The notes under the pieces are model-generated. The model did no database searches and had not been told where the DNA came from. It saw nothing but the letters and a program-made list of their open reading frames with translations. From the NCBI RefSeq assembly GCF_017591425.1, contig NW_024466004.1:37846001-37910000 (forward strand): a DNA stretch of 64,000 nt. The letters run 5' to 3'. Origin of the DNA: Ochotona curzoniae. Taxonomy: Eukaryota; Chordata; Mammalia; Lagomorpha; Ochotonidae. This document shows positions 11,460 through 22,734 of this stretch, one piece after another. The first letter of the stretch is position 1. Each line of letters starts with the position of its first letter. Made by a program: the position numbers and the translations under genes.

Positions 11460-12059
11460 CTGCAGTGACAGATATGTGAAATTATATAAGAGAGGAGAGA
11501 GACAAAGCCCAGATATTAAAAATGATACATTTATTCTGTACATTTACAGAGGTGATGTCTGAGTGCATTTTGTACATATAAACTATAAGAACAAATTAAG
11601 ACAAATTATCCAGTTTATAAGTGCATAAAGCTTCTCCCTTGGTCTCTTTAAAAAATTAAATGCAAGCATAGTTTCTAGCCAGAAACTAAGGAAATGATGA
11701 AAACTTATACTTTTACAGCCAGTAAGTTTTTTCTTGGTAAGGGGGAGAACTAATGAGTACCTGTGAATAACTATGGACTGAAGTTAAACACGTATTTTCT
11801 AGTATCCAATAAATGAATCAAGTACTAATATTTATTAAATATGAGACTAACAACAAAGCAACAGATATGTTGTTCTAAAAGAATTTCACGCGTCTTCAGC
11901 TTACTATAGGTGTTTCAGTCCCATAACTCATTAGTGAAATGCAAATAACAATAAAACCCATAATCACCCAGTAAAACAGTTAACAAAGATAGTCTATAAT
12001 AGAATGACTAGTACCAAATAGCTCAAAAATAAAAGATAAACATGGTAAAATACACCTAC

Positions 12060-12118
12060 CTATTGAATTTCGAATTGCGTGTTGGTGATTCTGCACCTCT
12101 CAAAAGTTGTCTGAAATA
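12060..12118 (-). CDS. SNX14: SNX14 coding exon 15 (residues 464-483), RGS end
   Basis: A 59-nt exon reading YFRQLLRGAESPTRNSKFN and half of the next Arg. It closes the RGS domain and starts a Ser/Thr-rich linker. Acceptor CATTGAAG; donor TAG/GTAGGT. Confidence 0.95.
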
Positions 12119-12579
12119 CTTCAATGTAACAAATAGTATTGATTTATTACATTAATAGGCATTGAAAATGCTTATCTTATTATTTTCTAATTTACATTTA
12201 AATTTAAAAAGCCATTTAAATCTATAACAACTGTCAAGCAGAGCAAGAAGTAACACATCACAATGAAAATATTCACACCACCTGATTTCCATTGGTCTGT
12301 AGCATGCAAACATAAATCAGTTTTCTGTATGTAGAAAAGCCATTCAGTCAAATAGCAAAATCAGGCAGACCATTTTGGTTCGAATCTACATTTGTCACAT
12401 TAACACATATGGTTTTAGAATCAAAATACTAAGCATTCTTCTTATAATTAACTTCTAGTCTCTAATAACTTTCATAATCTTATTCTATTTTTCAATTTGA
12501 ATCATTCATCTAATAATCACAGCTGCTATATAACTTTTTTGTAAAAAATTTCTGAGACAAGGTCAATATTTTCACTTAC

Positions 12580-12704
12580 CTCATCACTGTGGCAAAACAT
12601 AGGGGTAAATACATTCTCCAGTAGAGAAAGAACATGCTCATATGCTTCAAAAAGACATCTCATAGTTTGAAGTTTCACTACATCTATGTATGGGCCTTCA
12701 GCAA
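12580..12704 (-). CDS. SNX14: SNX14 coding exon 14 (residues 422-463), RGS
   Basis: A 125-nt exon encoding [20 protein letters not shown], then [21 protein letters not shown]. It carries the C-terminal RGS helices. Acceptor TTATTAG; donor GAG/GTAAGT. Confidence 0.96.
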
Positions 12705-13013
12705 CTAATAAAAAAAGAATTACATTGCAGAATTGTGCATGAATAACTTAAACACATTATATATTTCTTTAAAATGCATGGTTGTAATACAGCACATAGC
12801 CCTAAAATGATATTTCACAGAAAGTCCACTGTAAATAATCATATTGGAATGAGAAATTGGAATCATGTCTTAGTTCCCAAAAACATTAGCCATGTGAAAT
12901 GTAAGCTTTCATCTTAACAGCTGCTTATATCCCTCACAGCTATTATAATAATAACCAGAAGATGTATGACAATTGTAAAAACTGTAAAACAGTTACAAAA
13001 TTCATTGACTTAC

Positions 13014-13169
13014 TTCTTTGAATCTCTTCTACAATGAAGGGATCAAACCTAATTTTGTCAATACTTTCATCCAAACAATATGTTTTATAAATTTTCTGCA
13101 ACTCTTCATGAAGAGATAGCATTTCATCATTTGATAATTCTGGTCGCAAAATTCTATCATTAAATTCCT
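13014..13169 (-). CDS. SNX14: SNX14 coding exon 13 (residues 370-422), RGS
   Basis: A 156-nt exon encoding [20 protein letters not shown] and continuing [10 protein letters not shown] through [11 protein letters not shown]. It forms the middle of the RGS helical bundle. Acceptor TTTGTAG; donor AGAA/GTAAGT, with the Ile codon split after its first base. Confidence 0.97.
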
Positions 13170-13196
13170 CTACAAAGAAAAGAACAACAATGAATT

Positions 13197-13250
13197 ATTT
13201 ATCTCTCTCTATCCTTCTGGAAGTCTGTCTTTCAAATAAAAATAAATCCT
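13197..13250 (+). mobile_element. C-repeat SINE tail fragment
   Basis: Only the 3' end ('ctctctatccttctgg' to 'aataaaaataaatcc') remains. It meets the next SINE tail to tail. Confidence 0.65.
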
Positions 13251-13251
13251 T

Positions 13252-13567
13252 TTTTTAAGATTTTTTTTTTTTTTTTGGAAAGGCAGATCTACAGAAAGGA
13301 AATACAGACAGAAAGATCCTCCATCCACTGGTTCACTCCAACTGGTTGCAACAGAGTTGAGCTGATCCAAAGCCAGGAGCCAGGAGCCTCTTCCACTCTC
13401 CCAGGTGGTTGCAGATTCCCAAAGCTTTAGACTATCCTCCACTGCTTTCCCAGGCCACAAGCAGGGAAATGGATGGGAAGAGCATCACCCACGATATGAA
13501 CTGGCCCCCATATGGGGCAGCAGCATATACATGGTAAGGATTTAGTCACTAGGCCATCACACCAAGC
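13252..13567 (-). mobile_element. C-repeat SINE
   Basis: Reverse copy from the T run to 'ggccatcacaccaagcca'. Its tail end lies about 85 nt from the exon 13 acceptor. Confidence 0.85.
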
Positions 13568-13727
13568 CAGAAAACAAATCTTTTTAAGAAACGCATTACT
13601 TAAACATAATGCTCTTCATGAAAATTTCATATTGCTATTTGATCTGCAACCAAGAACAGAAACAGCAATCACAAATGATTGGGTTGATCAATTTAAGTTT
13701 TTGAAAGATTTAAGTAAGAGAAAAATA

Positions 13728-14050
13728 GAGCTGGTGCTATGATGCACAAGGTTAAGCCACCTTCCTCAACACTGGCATCCCTCATCAGAGTGTCATTTCA
13801 AGTTCAATTGCTCCAGTTGCTCTGCTTTTAGTCTAATTCTCTGTTTATGTGCCTGGAAAAGCAGCAAAAGATGGTCCAAGTCCCTGGGTCCCTATCAACC
13901 ACATGAAAAACTTGAATCATGCTCTAGGCTCTAGGCTCCTGGCTTCAACTTGCACAACTATAGTTCTTCCAGCCATTTCAGTGTTGAAACAGTAAATGGA
14001 CGATCTCCCTCACTGCCACTCTGCCTTGCAAGTAAATAAATAATTCTTTT
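13728..14050 (+). mobile_element. C-repeat SINE
   Basis: Head 'gagctggtgctatgatgc' to tail 'aagtaaataaataattc'. Confidence 0.8.
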
Positions 14051-14069
14051 AACAAAAGGAAAATAAAAT

Positions 14070-14382
14070 GGGGCCGGCACGTTAGTTCAACTGGCTAATT
14101 CTCTACTTCCAAGCACTGGCATCCCATTTGGGAGCCAGGTCATATCCCAGCTGCTCTAATTCCCATCTAGCTCCCTGCTTGTGGCCTGAGAAAATAGCAG
14201 AGGATAGTCTAGGGCCTTGGAACCCTGTACTTGTGGGACAGCCAGAAGAAGCTCCTGGTTTCAAATCAGCTCAACTCCAGGCATTATGACCATTTGGGCA
14301 GTGAACCAGTGAATGGAATCCCTCTCTGTTTCTCCTTCTCTCTGTAAATCTGACCTTCCAATAAAAATAAATTAAATATTAT
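14070..14382 (+). mobile_element. C-repeat SINE
   Basis: Head 'gggccggcacgttagttc' to tail 'aataaaaataaattaaat'. Confidence 0.88.
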
Positions 14383-14423
14383 TTTTTTAAAAACAACAAA
14401 AAAAAATATCTTTAAAAAAAAAC

Positions 14424-14752
14424 AGGCCTGGATAGATAGCATAGCAGTTAAAGTCCTTGTCTTGAACACGCCAGGATCCCATATGGGTGCCGGTTCTAAA
14501 CCCTGGCAGCCCTGCTTCCCTTCCAGCTCCCTGCCTGTGGCCTGTGAAAGCAGTCGAGGACGGCCCAATGCCTTGGGACCCTGCACCTGCGTGGGAGACC
14601 CGGAAGAAGCTCCTGGCTCCTGGCTTCACATTGTGTCAGCTCCAGCCATTGCGGCCACTTGAGGAGTGAACCATCGGATGGAAGATCTTCCTCTCTGTCT
14701 CTCCTTCTCTCTGTATATCCACCTTTCCAATCAAAATAAATAAAATCTAAAA
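14424..14752 (+). mobile_element. C-repeat SINE, fairly young
   Basis: Well-preserved body 'cgaggacggcccaatgcctt' and tail 'caaaataaataaaatct'. Confidence 0.9.
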
Positions 14753-14764
14753 GAAAAGAAGAAA

Positions 14765-15000
14765 AGAAACAAATATATCCATGCAATGGAATACTACTCA
14801 GCAATGAGTTGACTGCTGATCTACAACACAGATAATTCCCTAGGCACAAGAGTGTATTACTACATGATTCCATGTCCACGAAGACCATTTGTCATAAGTT
14901 GTTATAATGCTTCCACCCAAAAGAGAAAAATTTAATTTGATTCTTTAATCAAAATAATCCATGACAACTACTGCCAAAGCACTACTAATGTGGACTACTG
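14765..15000 (+). mobile_element. L1 fragment (old)
   Basis: 'caatggaatactactcagca' and 'catgattccatgtccacg' match the 3' portion of mammalian L1. Confidence 0.75.
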
Positions 15001-15057
15001 GATGAGTCTTATCTTCATTACAGTGAAACTGTAGCAGTTATTTTCTGCAATTAGGAT

Positions 15058-15415
15058 TTTTTAAGATTTATTTTCATTTGAAAGGCAGATATAGAAAGAG
15101 AGACAGGGAAAGAAGAGAGAAGGTGGGAGAGAAAGAAAGAGGGAAAGAAAAAGAGACATTTCTCATCTGCTGGCTCAGTTTCCAAATGGCTAAGACAACT
15201 GGAACTAGACCAGGCCTAAGCCAGAAGCCAGAAACTCTATTCAGGTCTCAACAAGGATGCAGAGACTCAGATCCTTGAGTCGGTCGCCACTGTCGTTTCA
15301 GGCACATTAGAAGGAAGCCAGGTTGGAAACAGAGCAGCTAAGACTTGAACCAGTATTTATGAGAGGCTGGCATTACAGACAATGACCTAATCTGTTGCAG
15401 CAAAACACCAGTCCC
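15058..15415 (-). mobile_element. C-repeat SINE
   Basis: Reverse copy with an expanded GA-rich segment (15,096-15,160). Confidence 0.75.
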
Positions 15416-15520
15416 TAGTACTACGATTCTAACTGAAGTCAGTAATGGATTATGTCCCAACCTGGAAACAACTGAATACTTGAAAGTAAGTTGCAGGTGC
15501 TACTAGAATTTTTAGCAAAT

Positions 15521-15840
15521 ACAGGCTGGTGTGATAGCTCAACTGGCTAATCCTCAGCCTCACAGCACCAGCATCATATACAGCTGTTAGTTCGTGTCCC
15601 AGTTGCTCTACTCCCAATCGAGCTCCCTGTTGATGGCTTGAGAACGCAGAAGAGGATAGCCAAAGTCTTGGGACCCTGCACCCATGTAGGAAAACTGGAA
15701 GAAGCCCCTGGTTTTGTGGCTTCAAATTGGCTCAGCTCCCGCCATTGCAGCCACTTGGGGAGTGAACCAGTGGATTAAAGACCTTTTTCTCTCTCTCCTT
15801 TTCTTTCTGTGTTTCCAACAGAAATAAAACAAATATTTTA
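15521..15840 (+). mobile_element. C-repeat SINE
   Basis: Head 'aggctggtgtgatagctcaa' to tail 'gaaataaaacaaatatt'. It ends 130 nt from exon 12. Confidence 0.85.
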
Positions 15841-15972
15841 AAGAAGACATTTTAACAAATAAAATTCAGTAATGTAATAAAAAATGATTTTCCAACATCA
15901 GATCTGATCTAAAGATTGAAACACAAAAAGGGTTCTTAAAAGACTATACTAAAATACACAGAGAAGCCTCAC

Positions 15973-16087
15973 CCACAGTTAGACAAAACTGCAATACATG
16001 TACTGCTCCTTCTTGCTTCAGAAAGTTCATGAAACGAAATAAAAGATCTTGTTGTTCTCTGATTTGCTTCAATTCTAACTTCAGTAC
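15973..16087 (-). CDS. SNX14: SNX14 coding exon 12 (residues 332-370), RGS start
   Basis: A 115-nt exon encoding [30 protein letters not shown] and VLQFCLTV, the first helices of the RGS-like domain. Acceptor TGTCAAG; donor GTGG/GTGAGG. From published work as I recall it, the SNX14 RGS domain does not act as a Gα GAP; the sequence alone does not settle this. Confidence 0.96.
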
Positions 16088-16176
16088 CTTGACACAATAT
16101 GGAAGGAAAAGTAAGTTAATATTATATAACTATAGTGTAAAGTTAAATCAAAAATATTATTGCTAAGAATACTTAC

Positions 16177-16257
16177 AGATGTTTTTTTATTTCTAGGTTC
16201 TGCAAATTTCTGCAAGAATGGAACTAAAGGAGAAGCCGGTTCAGTAGCTGTCTCAGG
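16177..16257 (-). CDS. SNX14: SNX14 coding exon 11 (residues 305-331), PXA-RGS linker
   Basis: An 81-nt, frame-neutral exon encoding [20 protein letters not shown] followed by PRNKKTS, the linker between PXA and RGS. Acceptor TTTTTAAG; donor TCT/GTAAGT. The intron to exon 10 is only 84 nt. Confidence 0.95.
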
Positions 16258-16341
16258 CTTAAAAAAAATTAAAATACTCACTTGATTTGTCATACAGAGC
16301 AAAATTAAACCTGAATTTTTTTGTTTAGGCTCAATACTTAC

Positions 16342-16386
16342 TGGACTGTCATCTATGAAGATGATAAGCAAATGATTCACAGTATC
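16342..16386 (-). CDS. SNX14: SNX14 coding exon 10 (residues 290-304), end of PXA
   Basis: A 45-nt, frame-neutral exon reading [15 protein letters not shown]. It closes the PXA domain at residue 304, coinciding with the domain end given for the human protein. Acceptor CCTCTAG; donor CCA/GTAAGT. Skipping would delete 15 residues in frame. Confidence 0.96.
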
Positions 16387-16484
16387 CTAGAGGAAAATAA
16401 ACACAGTTCAAAAAACTTACATCATTAGGGAGGGGGCATACTCTGAACAAAATCAGCCATTGATTACACACAAAAAAAAAAAAC

Positions 16485-16741
16485 CTGGGGTGGGCCTCAT
16501 GGTGCTGTGAACTAAATCTCTGCTTGGGATACACATCTTGTGCAACTGTGCCTGGTTTGAGTACTGGCTATTCCGGTTTCTGAGCCAGCCTCCTGCTAAT
16601 GCACCAGGGAGAGAGCAGCTGAGGAGACCCAGAGGGTGCTCCTAGCTTAGCCTGGCACAGCCATGGCTGCTGTAGTATTGGGAAGTGAACCAGTAGATGG
16701 ACGATCTCTCTCCTTCTCTATAAATCTGCCTTGAAATAAAT
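16485..16741 (+). mobile_element. C-repeat SINE, internally deleted
   Basis: The diverged head and body lack part of the middle; tail 'cttgaaataaatac'. Confidence 0.7.
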
Positions 16742-16745
16742 ACAG

Positions 16746-17070
16746 TGGCCCGGTGGTGTGGCCTAGAGGCTAAAGTCCTCACCTTGAAAGTGCCAGGATC
16801 CCATATGGGCACCGGTTTTAATCCTGGTGGCCCCGCTTCCCATCCAACTCCCTGCCTGTGGCCTGGGAGAGCAGTTAAGGACAGCCCAAAGCCTTGGGAC
16901 CCTGCACCCACATGGGAGACCCGGAAGAGGTTCCTGGTTCCCGGCTTCAGATGGGCGCAGCACCGGCTGTTGCACTCACTTGGGGAGTGAATCATCAGAC
17001 AGAAGATCTTTCTCTCTGTCTCTCCTCCTCTCTGTATATTTGACTTTGCAATGAAAATAAATAAATCATT
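16746..17070 (+). mobile_element. C-repeat SINE, young
   Basis: 'ctaaagtcctcaccttgaaa' head, 'ccgcttcccatccaactccc' body and 'aaaataaataaatcatt' tail. Confidence 0.93.
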
Positions 17071-17308
17071 AAAAATAAATCAATAAATACATTTTATTTT
17101 TTAAAATTACATTATTGTATTCTGCTTACAATTTGCAGAATTATGAAAGTTTCTTGGAAAAATGAAGAAATAAATGGAATACTAACAAAACACAAAAATG
17201 TATATATTGTAGAATTTTAAATGTCTAAAATTCATGATTTTAGCCTTTTTGAAAATACACCAGAAAAACAAAAAACTTTTATTTTGGCATTAAAGATATT
17301 TATAAGCT

Positions 17309-17585
17309 GGGGCTGGTACTGAGCTATAGCCGGCTAAGTCTCCGTGGTGCTGGCATTCCATATGCTCATACGGGCACTGGCTGGAGTTCTGGCTGCTTCT
17401 GACCAAGATCCCTGCTAATATGCATGGAAAAACAACAGAAGACAGCCCAGAAGTGTTTGGACTTCTGGCTTCAGAAAAATCCATCTTTGGCTACTGCAGC
17501 CACCTGGGGAGTGAACCAGCAATGGAAGATCTCTGTCCTTTTATCTCTGTAACTCTGCCTTTAAAACAAAAACAAATAAACCTTC
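17309..17585 (+). mobile_element. C-repeat SINE, older, shortened
   Basis: Head 'ggggctggtactgagctat' to tail 'aaaacaaataaacc'. Confidence 0.75.
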
Positions 17586-17689
17586 TAAAAAAGGTAAATT
17601 ATCCTTGTTTCTTCAAATCTTTTTTTTTTTTAGTAAGGTATCTAGAGTAGTCAAATTCATAAAGACATGAAGTGGAGTGGCTAGAGCGA

Positions 17690-17873
17690 AGGAGTTATTC
17701 AGTGGTGAAAAGTTACAGCTTCATAAGACCAACTTGTAAAGATGGGTGTTGGTAATGACTGCACAATAATATGAATGCCTTTAATTTCACTCAGTTGTAC
17801 ATAAAAAAGCATTTAAGATGGTTAATTTTTATTTGCAGTGTATTTTACCATAACTAAAATAAAAAATTTTTAA
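17690..17873 (+). mobile_element. L1 3' end (old)
   Basis: 'tgactgcacaataatatgaa', 'cactcagttgtacata' and 'tattttaccataac' match the 3' terminus of old mammalian L1. The A-rich end stops about 10 nt from the exon 9 donor. Confidence 0.8.
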
Positions 17874-17882
17874 AACTCTTAC

Positions 17883-17958
17883 TGGATCAGCAAGGAAATC
17901 CAAAGAAGGAAGGAACACAGAACCAGACAGGATCTCTCTTACAAGTAAAGTCAGAGAT
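17883..17958 (-). CDS. SNX14: SNX14 coding exon 9 (residues 264-289), PXA
   Basis: A 76-nt exon encoding [20 protein letters not shown] followed by FLADP. This segment is strongly conserved across the SNX13/14/19/25 group. Acceptor TTTTTCCAG; donor CCA/GTAAGA. The poly(A) end of an old L1 fragment lies about 10 nt beyond the donor. Confidence 0.97.
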
Positions 17959-18083
17959 CTGGAAAAATAAATAAATAATAATGATAAATAAATAAATAAA
18001 TATAAAATATAGCAATTCATATTAGTTCTTAACAATGAAACACAAATGAATTACCTAAGCATCCAGTGAAAACGCAGATTGTA

Positions 18084-18487
18084 GAGGTGGGCATTTGGCC
18101 TATAAATAAGGTACCCAAATCCCACACTGAAGTGCCTGGGTTTACTACCTGGCTCTAGCTCCTGAGTCCAGGTCCAGGTCCAGATTTCTGCTATTACACA
18201 CACTGGGAGGCAGCAGTGATGACTCAAATAATTGGGTCACTACAAGCACTTCCAATTTAGCTCCCTGCTAATGTGCTTGAGAGAGCAGCAGATGGTCCTG
18301 GTCCTTGGGCCTCTGCACCCAAATGGGAGACTGGGAAAAAGCTCCAGGCTCCTAGCTTTAGACAGGCCCAGCTGCAGCCACTGTGGCCATGTATGGAGCT
18401 AATCAGTGGATAAAAGTGTATTTGTTTCTCCCTCTCTCTTCCCGCTAATCTAAATTTCCCTTTTCCAATAAATAAATAAATCTTTAA
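18084..18487 (+). mobile_element. Two joined C-repeat fragments
   Basis: A 5' part (18,084-18,245) lacking its tail is followed by a 5'-truncated copy from 'cacttccaatttagctccc' to the 'aataaataaataaatc' tail. Confidence 0.7.
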
Positions 18488-18529
18488 ACAAAAATAAACT
18501 ATTATGATCTTAAACATGAAAAGGGGAGA

Positions 18530-18846
18530 GGGGCTGGTGCAAAACTCAGTGGCTAAATCCTCACCTTGCATGCGCCAGGATCCCATATTAGCACTGGTTT
18601 ATGTCCCAGCTACTCCACTTCCCATGAACTCCCTGCTTCTGGCCTGGGAAAGTAAGAGAGGATGGCCCAAAGGCTGGAGACCCTGCACCCACTTGGGAGG
18701 ACCCAGGAGAAGGCTCCTGGCTTCAGATGAGTTTAGCCCTGGCTGTTGCAACCATCTGGGGAACAAACCAGCAGATGAAAGATCTTTTTCTCAGTCTCTC
18801 CTTCAATCTGTATATCATACTTTCCAGAAAAATTAATAATCTTTTA
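18530..18846 (+). mobile_element. C-repeat SINE
   Basis: Head 'ggggctggtgcaaaactcag' to tail 'aaaaattaataatctttt'. Confidence 0.88.
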
Positions 18847-19891
18847 AAAAGAGGGGGGGTTCTTCCAGTTTTTCTAAAATTTCAATCAGTTTTCAAGAAA
18901 AAAAAACTCCTAAAACTCCTAAATAGGGTAATACACTATGAATACTTGGCATTTTATGACATTTTATGAATACTTAGCATTTTAAGACATGCTAAAATTT
19001 TTTTCATAGCACAGGTTAAGCTCAAGCTTTAGTGTACTATTAGAATCATGAATAGCAATATACAAATGTTACTATGATATTTGCTAATCTACTTATACCT
19101 GCACTCTGTTGCTTTAGGAGGCAAAATATAAGGAAAAAGCAATTCAGTGAGCTTCCTTAAATACTGTAGTTCATCTCTTCGACTTCTCAAAGCCATATGA
19201 AGTTCTGGACCATATTCTTCCAAAGCAGCTTGTTGTAAAAACTCTGTATTTTTTACTGTAATTACAGATTAAAATTAAATATTGAAACCATTTGAGCAAC
19301 ATTAAATAACTTCAGTCATTTGTACAAGCAAACAGAAGACCCTACTTTAAATCCCTGCTCTTTCTCAATTTAGGAAAACATCTCAGAAATAGGATATAAA
19401 GAAATAAATTCCTCTTTGCAAAGAGTTTATTTCCCAGAAAACTGATAAACAAACCTTTTTCCTTTTGGCAAACAAGAACTTAAACTCATCAGCTATATAA
19501 AATAACAGCAAACAATAATTTTTGAAAGTGAAAAAAATCTATAGAAAACATCTAGCACACACAACTTTAGTTAACAAATGTTGTATCTTGGGCTATGCAA
19601 AAAACAACCAAAATTTCTCTACTCAAAATTCTTAAACACATATGCATTCATATCCATATCCAACTAACTTCACAGCAGTTATAGAAACTGGCTTCCCTGG
19701 CTAAGTTCTGCATCTTTTGCAAAAAGAATAGGAGAAAAGACATAGCTGACAAAGAAAATCCAAAGACAAAGAAACCCACCCAGATAGACTTCTTCAAAAA
19801 TATCAAGCAATAAAAAGCTGTATTAACACAACATGTTTTTTGAAAAGGCCAATGACCAAACTAAGATACTAAGCTCAAAAATAATAGCTTT
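18847..19891. other. Intron sequence around exon 8, nothing recognised
   Basis: Besides exon 8, no repeat family was identified here. Confidence 0.45.
19099..19255 (-). CDS. SNX14: SNX14 coding exon 8 (residues 212-264), PXA
   Basis: A 157-nt exon carrying [20 protein letters not shown] and continuing through the basic SRRDE and [15 protein letters not shown] motifs of PXA. Acceptor AATTACAG; donor CAG/GTATAA. Confidence 0.96.
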
Positions 19892-20205
19892 CGGACCCAG
19901 CATAGTTGCCTACTGGCTTATGCCCTCGCCTTGCATGTGCCAGGATCACATATCAGCATTGGTTCATGTCACAGCTGCTCCACTTTACATCCAGCTCCCT
20001 GCTTGCGGCCTGGAAAAGCAGGCAAGGACAGCCAAAGCCTTGAGACCCTGCACCCATGTGGAAGACCTGGAAGAAGCCCCTGGTTTTGGATCAGCTAGCT
20101 CTGGCCATTGCAACCACTTAGAGAGCAAACCAGCAGATGGAAGATCTTTCTTTCTGTCTATCCTACTCTCTGTAAATCTGACTTTCCAATAAAAATAAAT
20201 AAATC

Positions 20206-20207
<2 letters not shown>
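19892..20207 (+). mobile_element. C-repeat SINE
   Basis: Head 'ggacccagcatagttgcc' to tail 'aaaaataaataaatctt', which runs into an AAT microsatellite. Confidence 0.88.

Positions 20208-20241
<34 letters not shown>
20206..20241 (+). repeat. (AAT)n microsatellite
   Basis: Twelve AAT units growing from the SINE tail. Confidence 0.95.
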
Positions 20242-20387
20242 GCATTCATTTACTTTTTAAAACCTCAAAAAACTAAGTGGAAATACAAATCATATTTTCC
20301 CCTTTCTACTGTCTGTGAATTTTAAAATCAAGAGTCTGTGTAGGGAACCTTAACCTAAATTTAACAGTTCTGAGTATTTACGTATTT

Positions 20388-20708
20388 GATTTTAAAGATA
20401 TAATCTATTTGAAAGGCAGAATTACAGAGAGTGAAGGACAGAATGATCTTGCTTCTTCTGGTGGATTCCCCAAATGGCCACAACAGTCAGTGCTAGACCA
20501 AGCCAAAGCCAGGAGTCAGGAACTTCATCCAGGTCTATCATGTGAATACAGGGTCCCAAGTACTTGGGCCAACTTAGGCTGCTTTCCCAGACACACAAGA
20601 AGGGAGCTGGGACAAAAGTGGAGCAGCCAGGACTTGAATCGGCACCCATATGGAATTCCAATATGGCAAATGGCAGCTATTCCCACCATGACACAACAGC
20701 AGTCCGTG
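20388..20708 (-). mobile_element. C-repeat SINE
   Basis: Reverse copy from 'gattttaaagatataatc' to 'catgacacaacagcagtcc'. Confidence 0.8.
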
Positions 20709-20885
20709 TGATAGTGTGAGTGCTAAGAAAGTACCTGAAGGCATACGTGGGATACTAGAGCAATAATGACAAAGAAGGATAATTGTTAGAGGAAATGTAT
20801 TCAAACTCACCTGTCAACCTTCTTTTTGTTCCAAGAATGTGAGGTATGGGTGTTCTACAAATATCATGAGCATGAGACTTACAGA

Positions 20886-21200
20886 CTGAGGAGCTGGTAT
20901 TGTGGTACAGCAGGTAAAGGTTCCACCTACAATGCCAGCATCCCATATAGGCACTGACTGAGTTGGGGCTGCTCCACTTGCTGTTAATGAGTGTAGAAAA
21001 GCAATAAAAGATTGTCCCAGTACTTGGGCCACTGCCATCCATGTGGGAGACCAGGAAGAAAATACTGCTCCTGGCTTTGGAAGTCAGGCTCATTTCCAGC
21101 CACTGTAAACATCTGGGTGGTGAGCCAGAGGATGGAAGATCTCTGTCTCTCCCTGTCTTTCTGTAATTCTGCCTTTCAAATAAACAAATCTTTAAAAATA
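20886..21200 (+). mobile_element. C-repeat SINE, rabbit-like type
   Basis: Head 'gaggagctggtattgtgg' to tail 'caaataaacaaatcttt'. Confidence 0.85.
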
Positions 21201-21930
21201 AATAACAATATAAGAACACTGCAGGTCATCCTTGGCCATCAGTGTCAGCAGGAACCAATCAAAGCTCTGCTTCCTTCCCCTCAGCAGATGCAGGAAAGAC
21301 CCTCTCCTACAATAAAAACTGGTGACAGTAAAGTGGAATCCCACCCCTCCAGCCTAAGCCAGGTCTCAGGAATATAACTCACTGGTATGTCACATTTGTT
21401 ATGGCATGAAAGTTTGTAAATGTTCCAAACCAAAAGAAATCAAGAAGAAATATAATGTCTTTCCTGCCTCACTGCAGACCAAAGTTCGTCATTTCAGAAG
21501 GCAGGAAATCTTGGTTGGGGATGTGGGTGTGACTATAACTTGATCATTTCAAGCAGTTTGTGGGAATGCTTCCTGAAAAAGATAGCTACTATAGTTTTTA
21601 TGATGCCAGCTTTGTAACAAGGAATTCAGAGAACGTGTTTTGTTTTGTTTTGTTTTGTTTTGTTATGTTTTGTTTTGTGGGGGCAGGAGTTCAGAGGGGA
21701 GGCAACACCAGGATTATCACTTCTAAAAAGCAAAATGATCCACTCAAGCTCCAAGGATGCAATCAAAAAGAAATTACAAGAGATAAAATATGGGTGTAAA
21801 TAGGCTAGAAGGCCTCAACCAGGCTTGTACCATAGACAAGCTGGCCAGATACTCAATGTAGCTCTTGAAGGACATTCTGTGTAGATCATCATTGAGTGAA
21901 CCAAATTGAAAGCTTCCATGTATAATGTTA
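21201..21930. other. Unassigned intron 7 segment
   Basis: Moderate-GC sequence holding only the TTTTG repeat. Could be an unrecognised old repeat. Confidence 0.4.
21637..21678 (+). repeat. (TTTTG)n microsatellite
   Basis: Eight tttg-type units with one A interruption. Confidence 0.95.
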
Positions 21931-21937
21931 TATTCTT

Positions 21938-22267
21938 TTTTTTTTAAAGATTTATTTTTATTATTTTTTCATTGGAAAGGCAGATATACGGAGAGGAGAG
22001 ACAGAGAGGAAGATCTTCCGTCCGATGATTCACTCCCCACGTGAGCGCAACGGGCCGATACTATGCCAATCCGAAGCCAGGAGCCTCTTCTGGGTCTCCC
22101 ACGTGGGTGCAGGTTCCCAAGGCTTTGGGCCGTCCTCGACTGCTTTCCCAGGCCACAGGCAGGGAGCTGGAAGGGAAGCAAGGCTGCCGGGATTAGAACC
22201 GGCGCCCATATGGGATCCTGGGCGTGCTAGGTGAGGACCTTAACCACTTGCGCCACCGCGCGGGCCC
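21938..22267 (-). mobile_element. C-repeat SINE, young, full length with target-site duplication
   Basis: Nearly intact reverse copy ending 'gccaccgcgcgggccc'. It is flanked by a 9-bp duplication 'tatattctt' at 21,929-21,937 and 22,268-22,276. It sits in intron 7. Confidence 0.96.
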
Positions 22268-22276
22268 TATATTCTT

Positions 22277-22734
22277 GTTATATATCTATAGTAAATATAT
22301 TTAGGCCAGAGTTTTGCTGAGAGCTGTCTTACAGTTTTTTATAGTAACTACAGATCTGCAAAATTAATGAAAATAAAAATTAGAAGACTAAGCTGGTCTT
22401 TACAGTAAACTAAGTATAGCTCTGCAAAATTTTTTAAATTTTATTTTTATCATACAGTTCAATAGGTTCTGGGACTTTTAATGAATCTAATCCAGCATTT
22501 TATGATTGGCCTTATAATGAGCATGATTTGCACGTGAATACTGGCAAAACAACATCCGCTCTCTTTAAAACACTAACAAATTTCAGCCAAACTGATGTGT
22601 CTACAAATAGAACATCACTCTAAGACAGACAAAGTAAGTTGCAGATTTTTATTAAAATCATTAATTCACATAAAAATAAAAGCATGACTCTTATCATATT
22701 CAGGGTGTTTTGGGCCTTAAAAATTAATGCTGTA
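22277..22734. other. Intronic, no feature recognised
   Basis: AT-rich intron 7 sequence. Confidence 0.45.

Larger units (their letters stand above)
11460..13013. other. Introns 13-15, no mobile element recognised
   Basis: Apart from exons 14 and 15, this is AT-rich and free of SINEs. Confidence 0.5.

Noticed and set aside
20755..21219. 154-codon minus-strand open frame
   Set aside because: It is mostly the antisense of a C-repeat SINE (20,886-21,200) and has no protein family signature.
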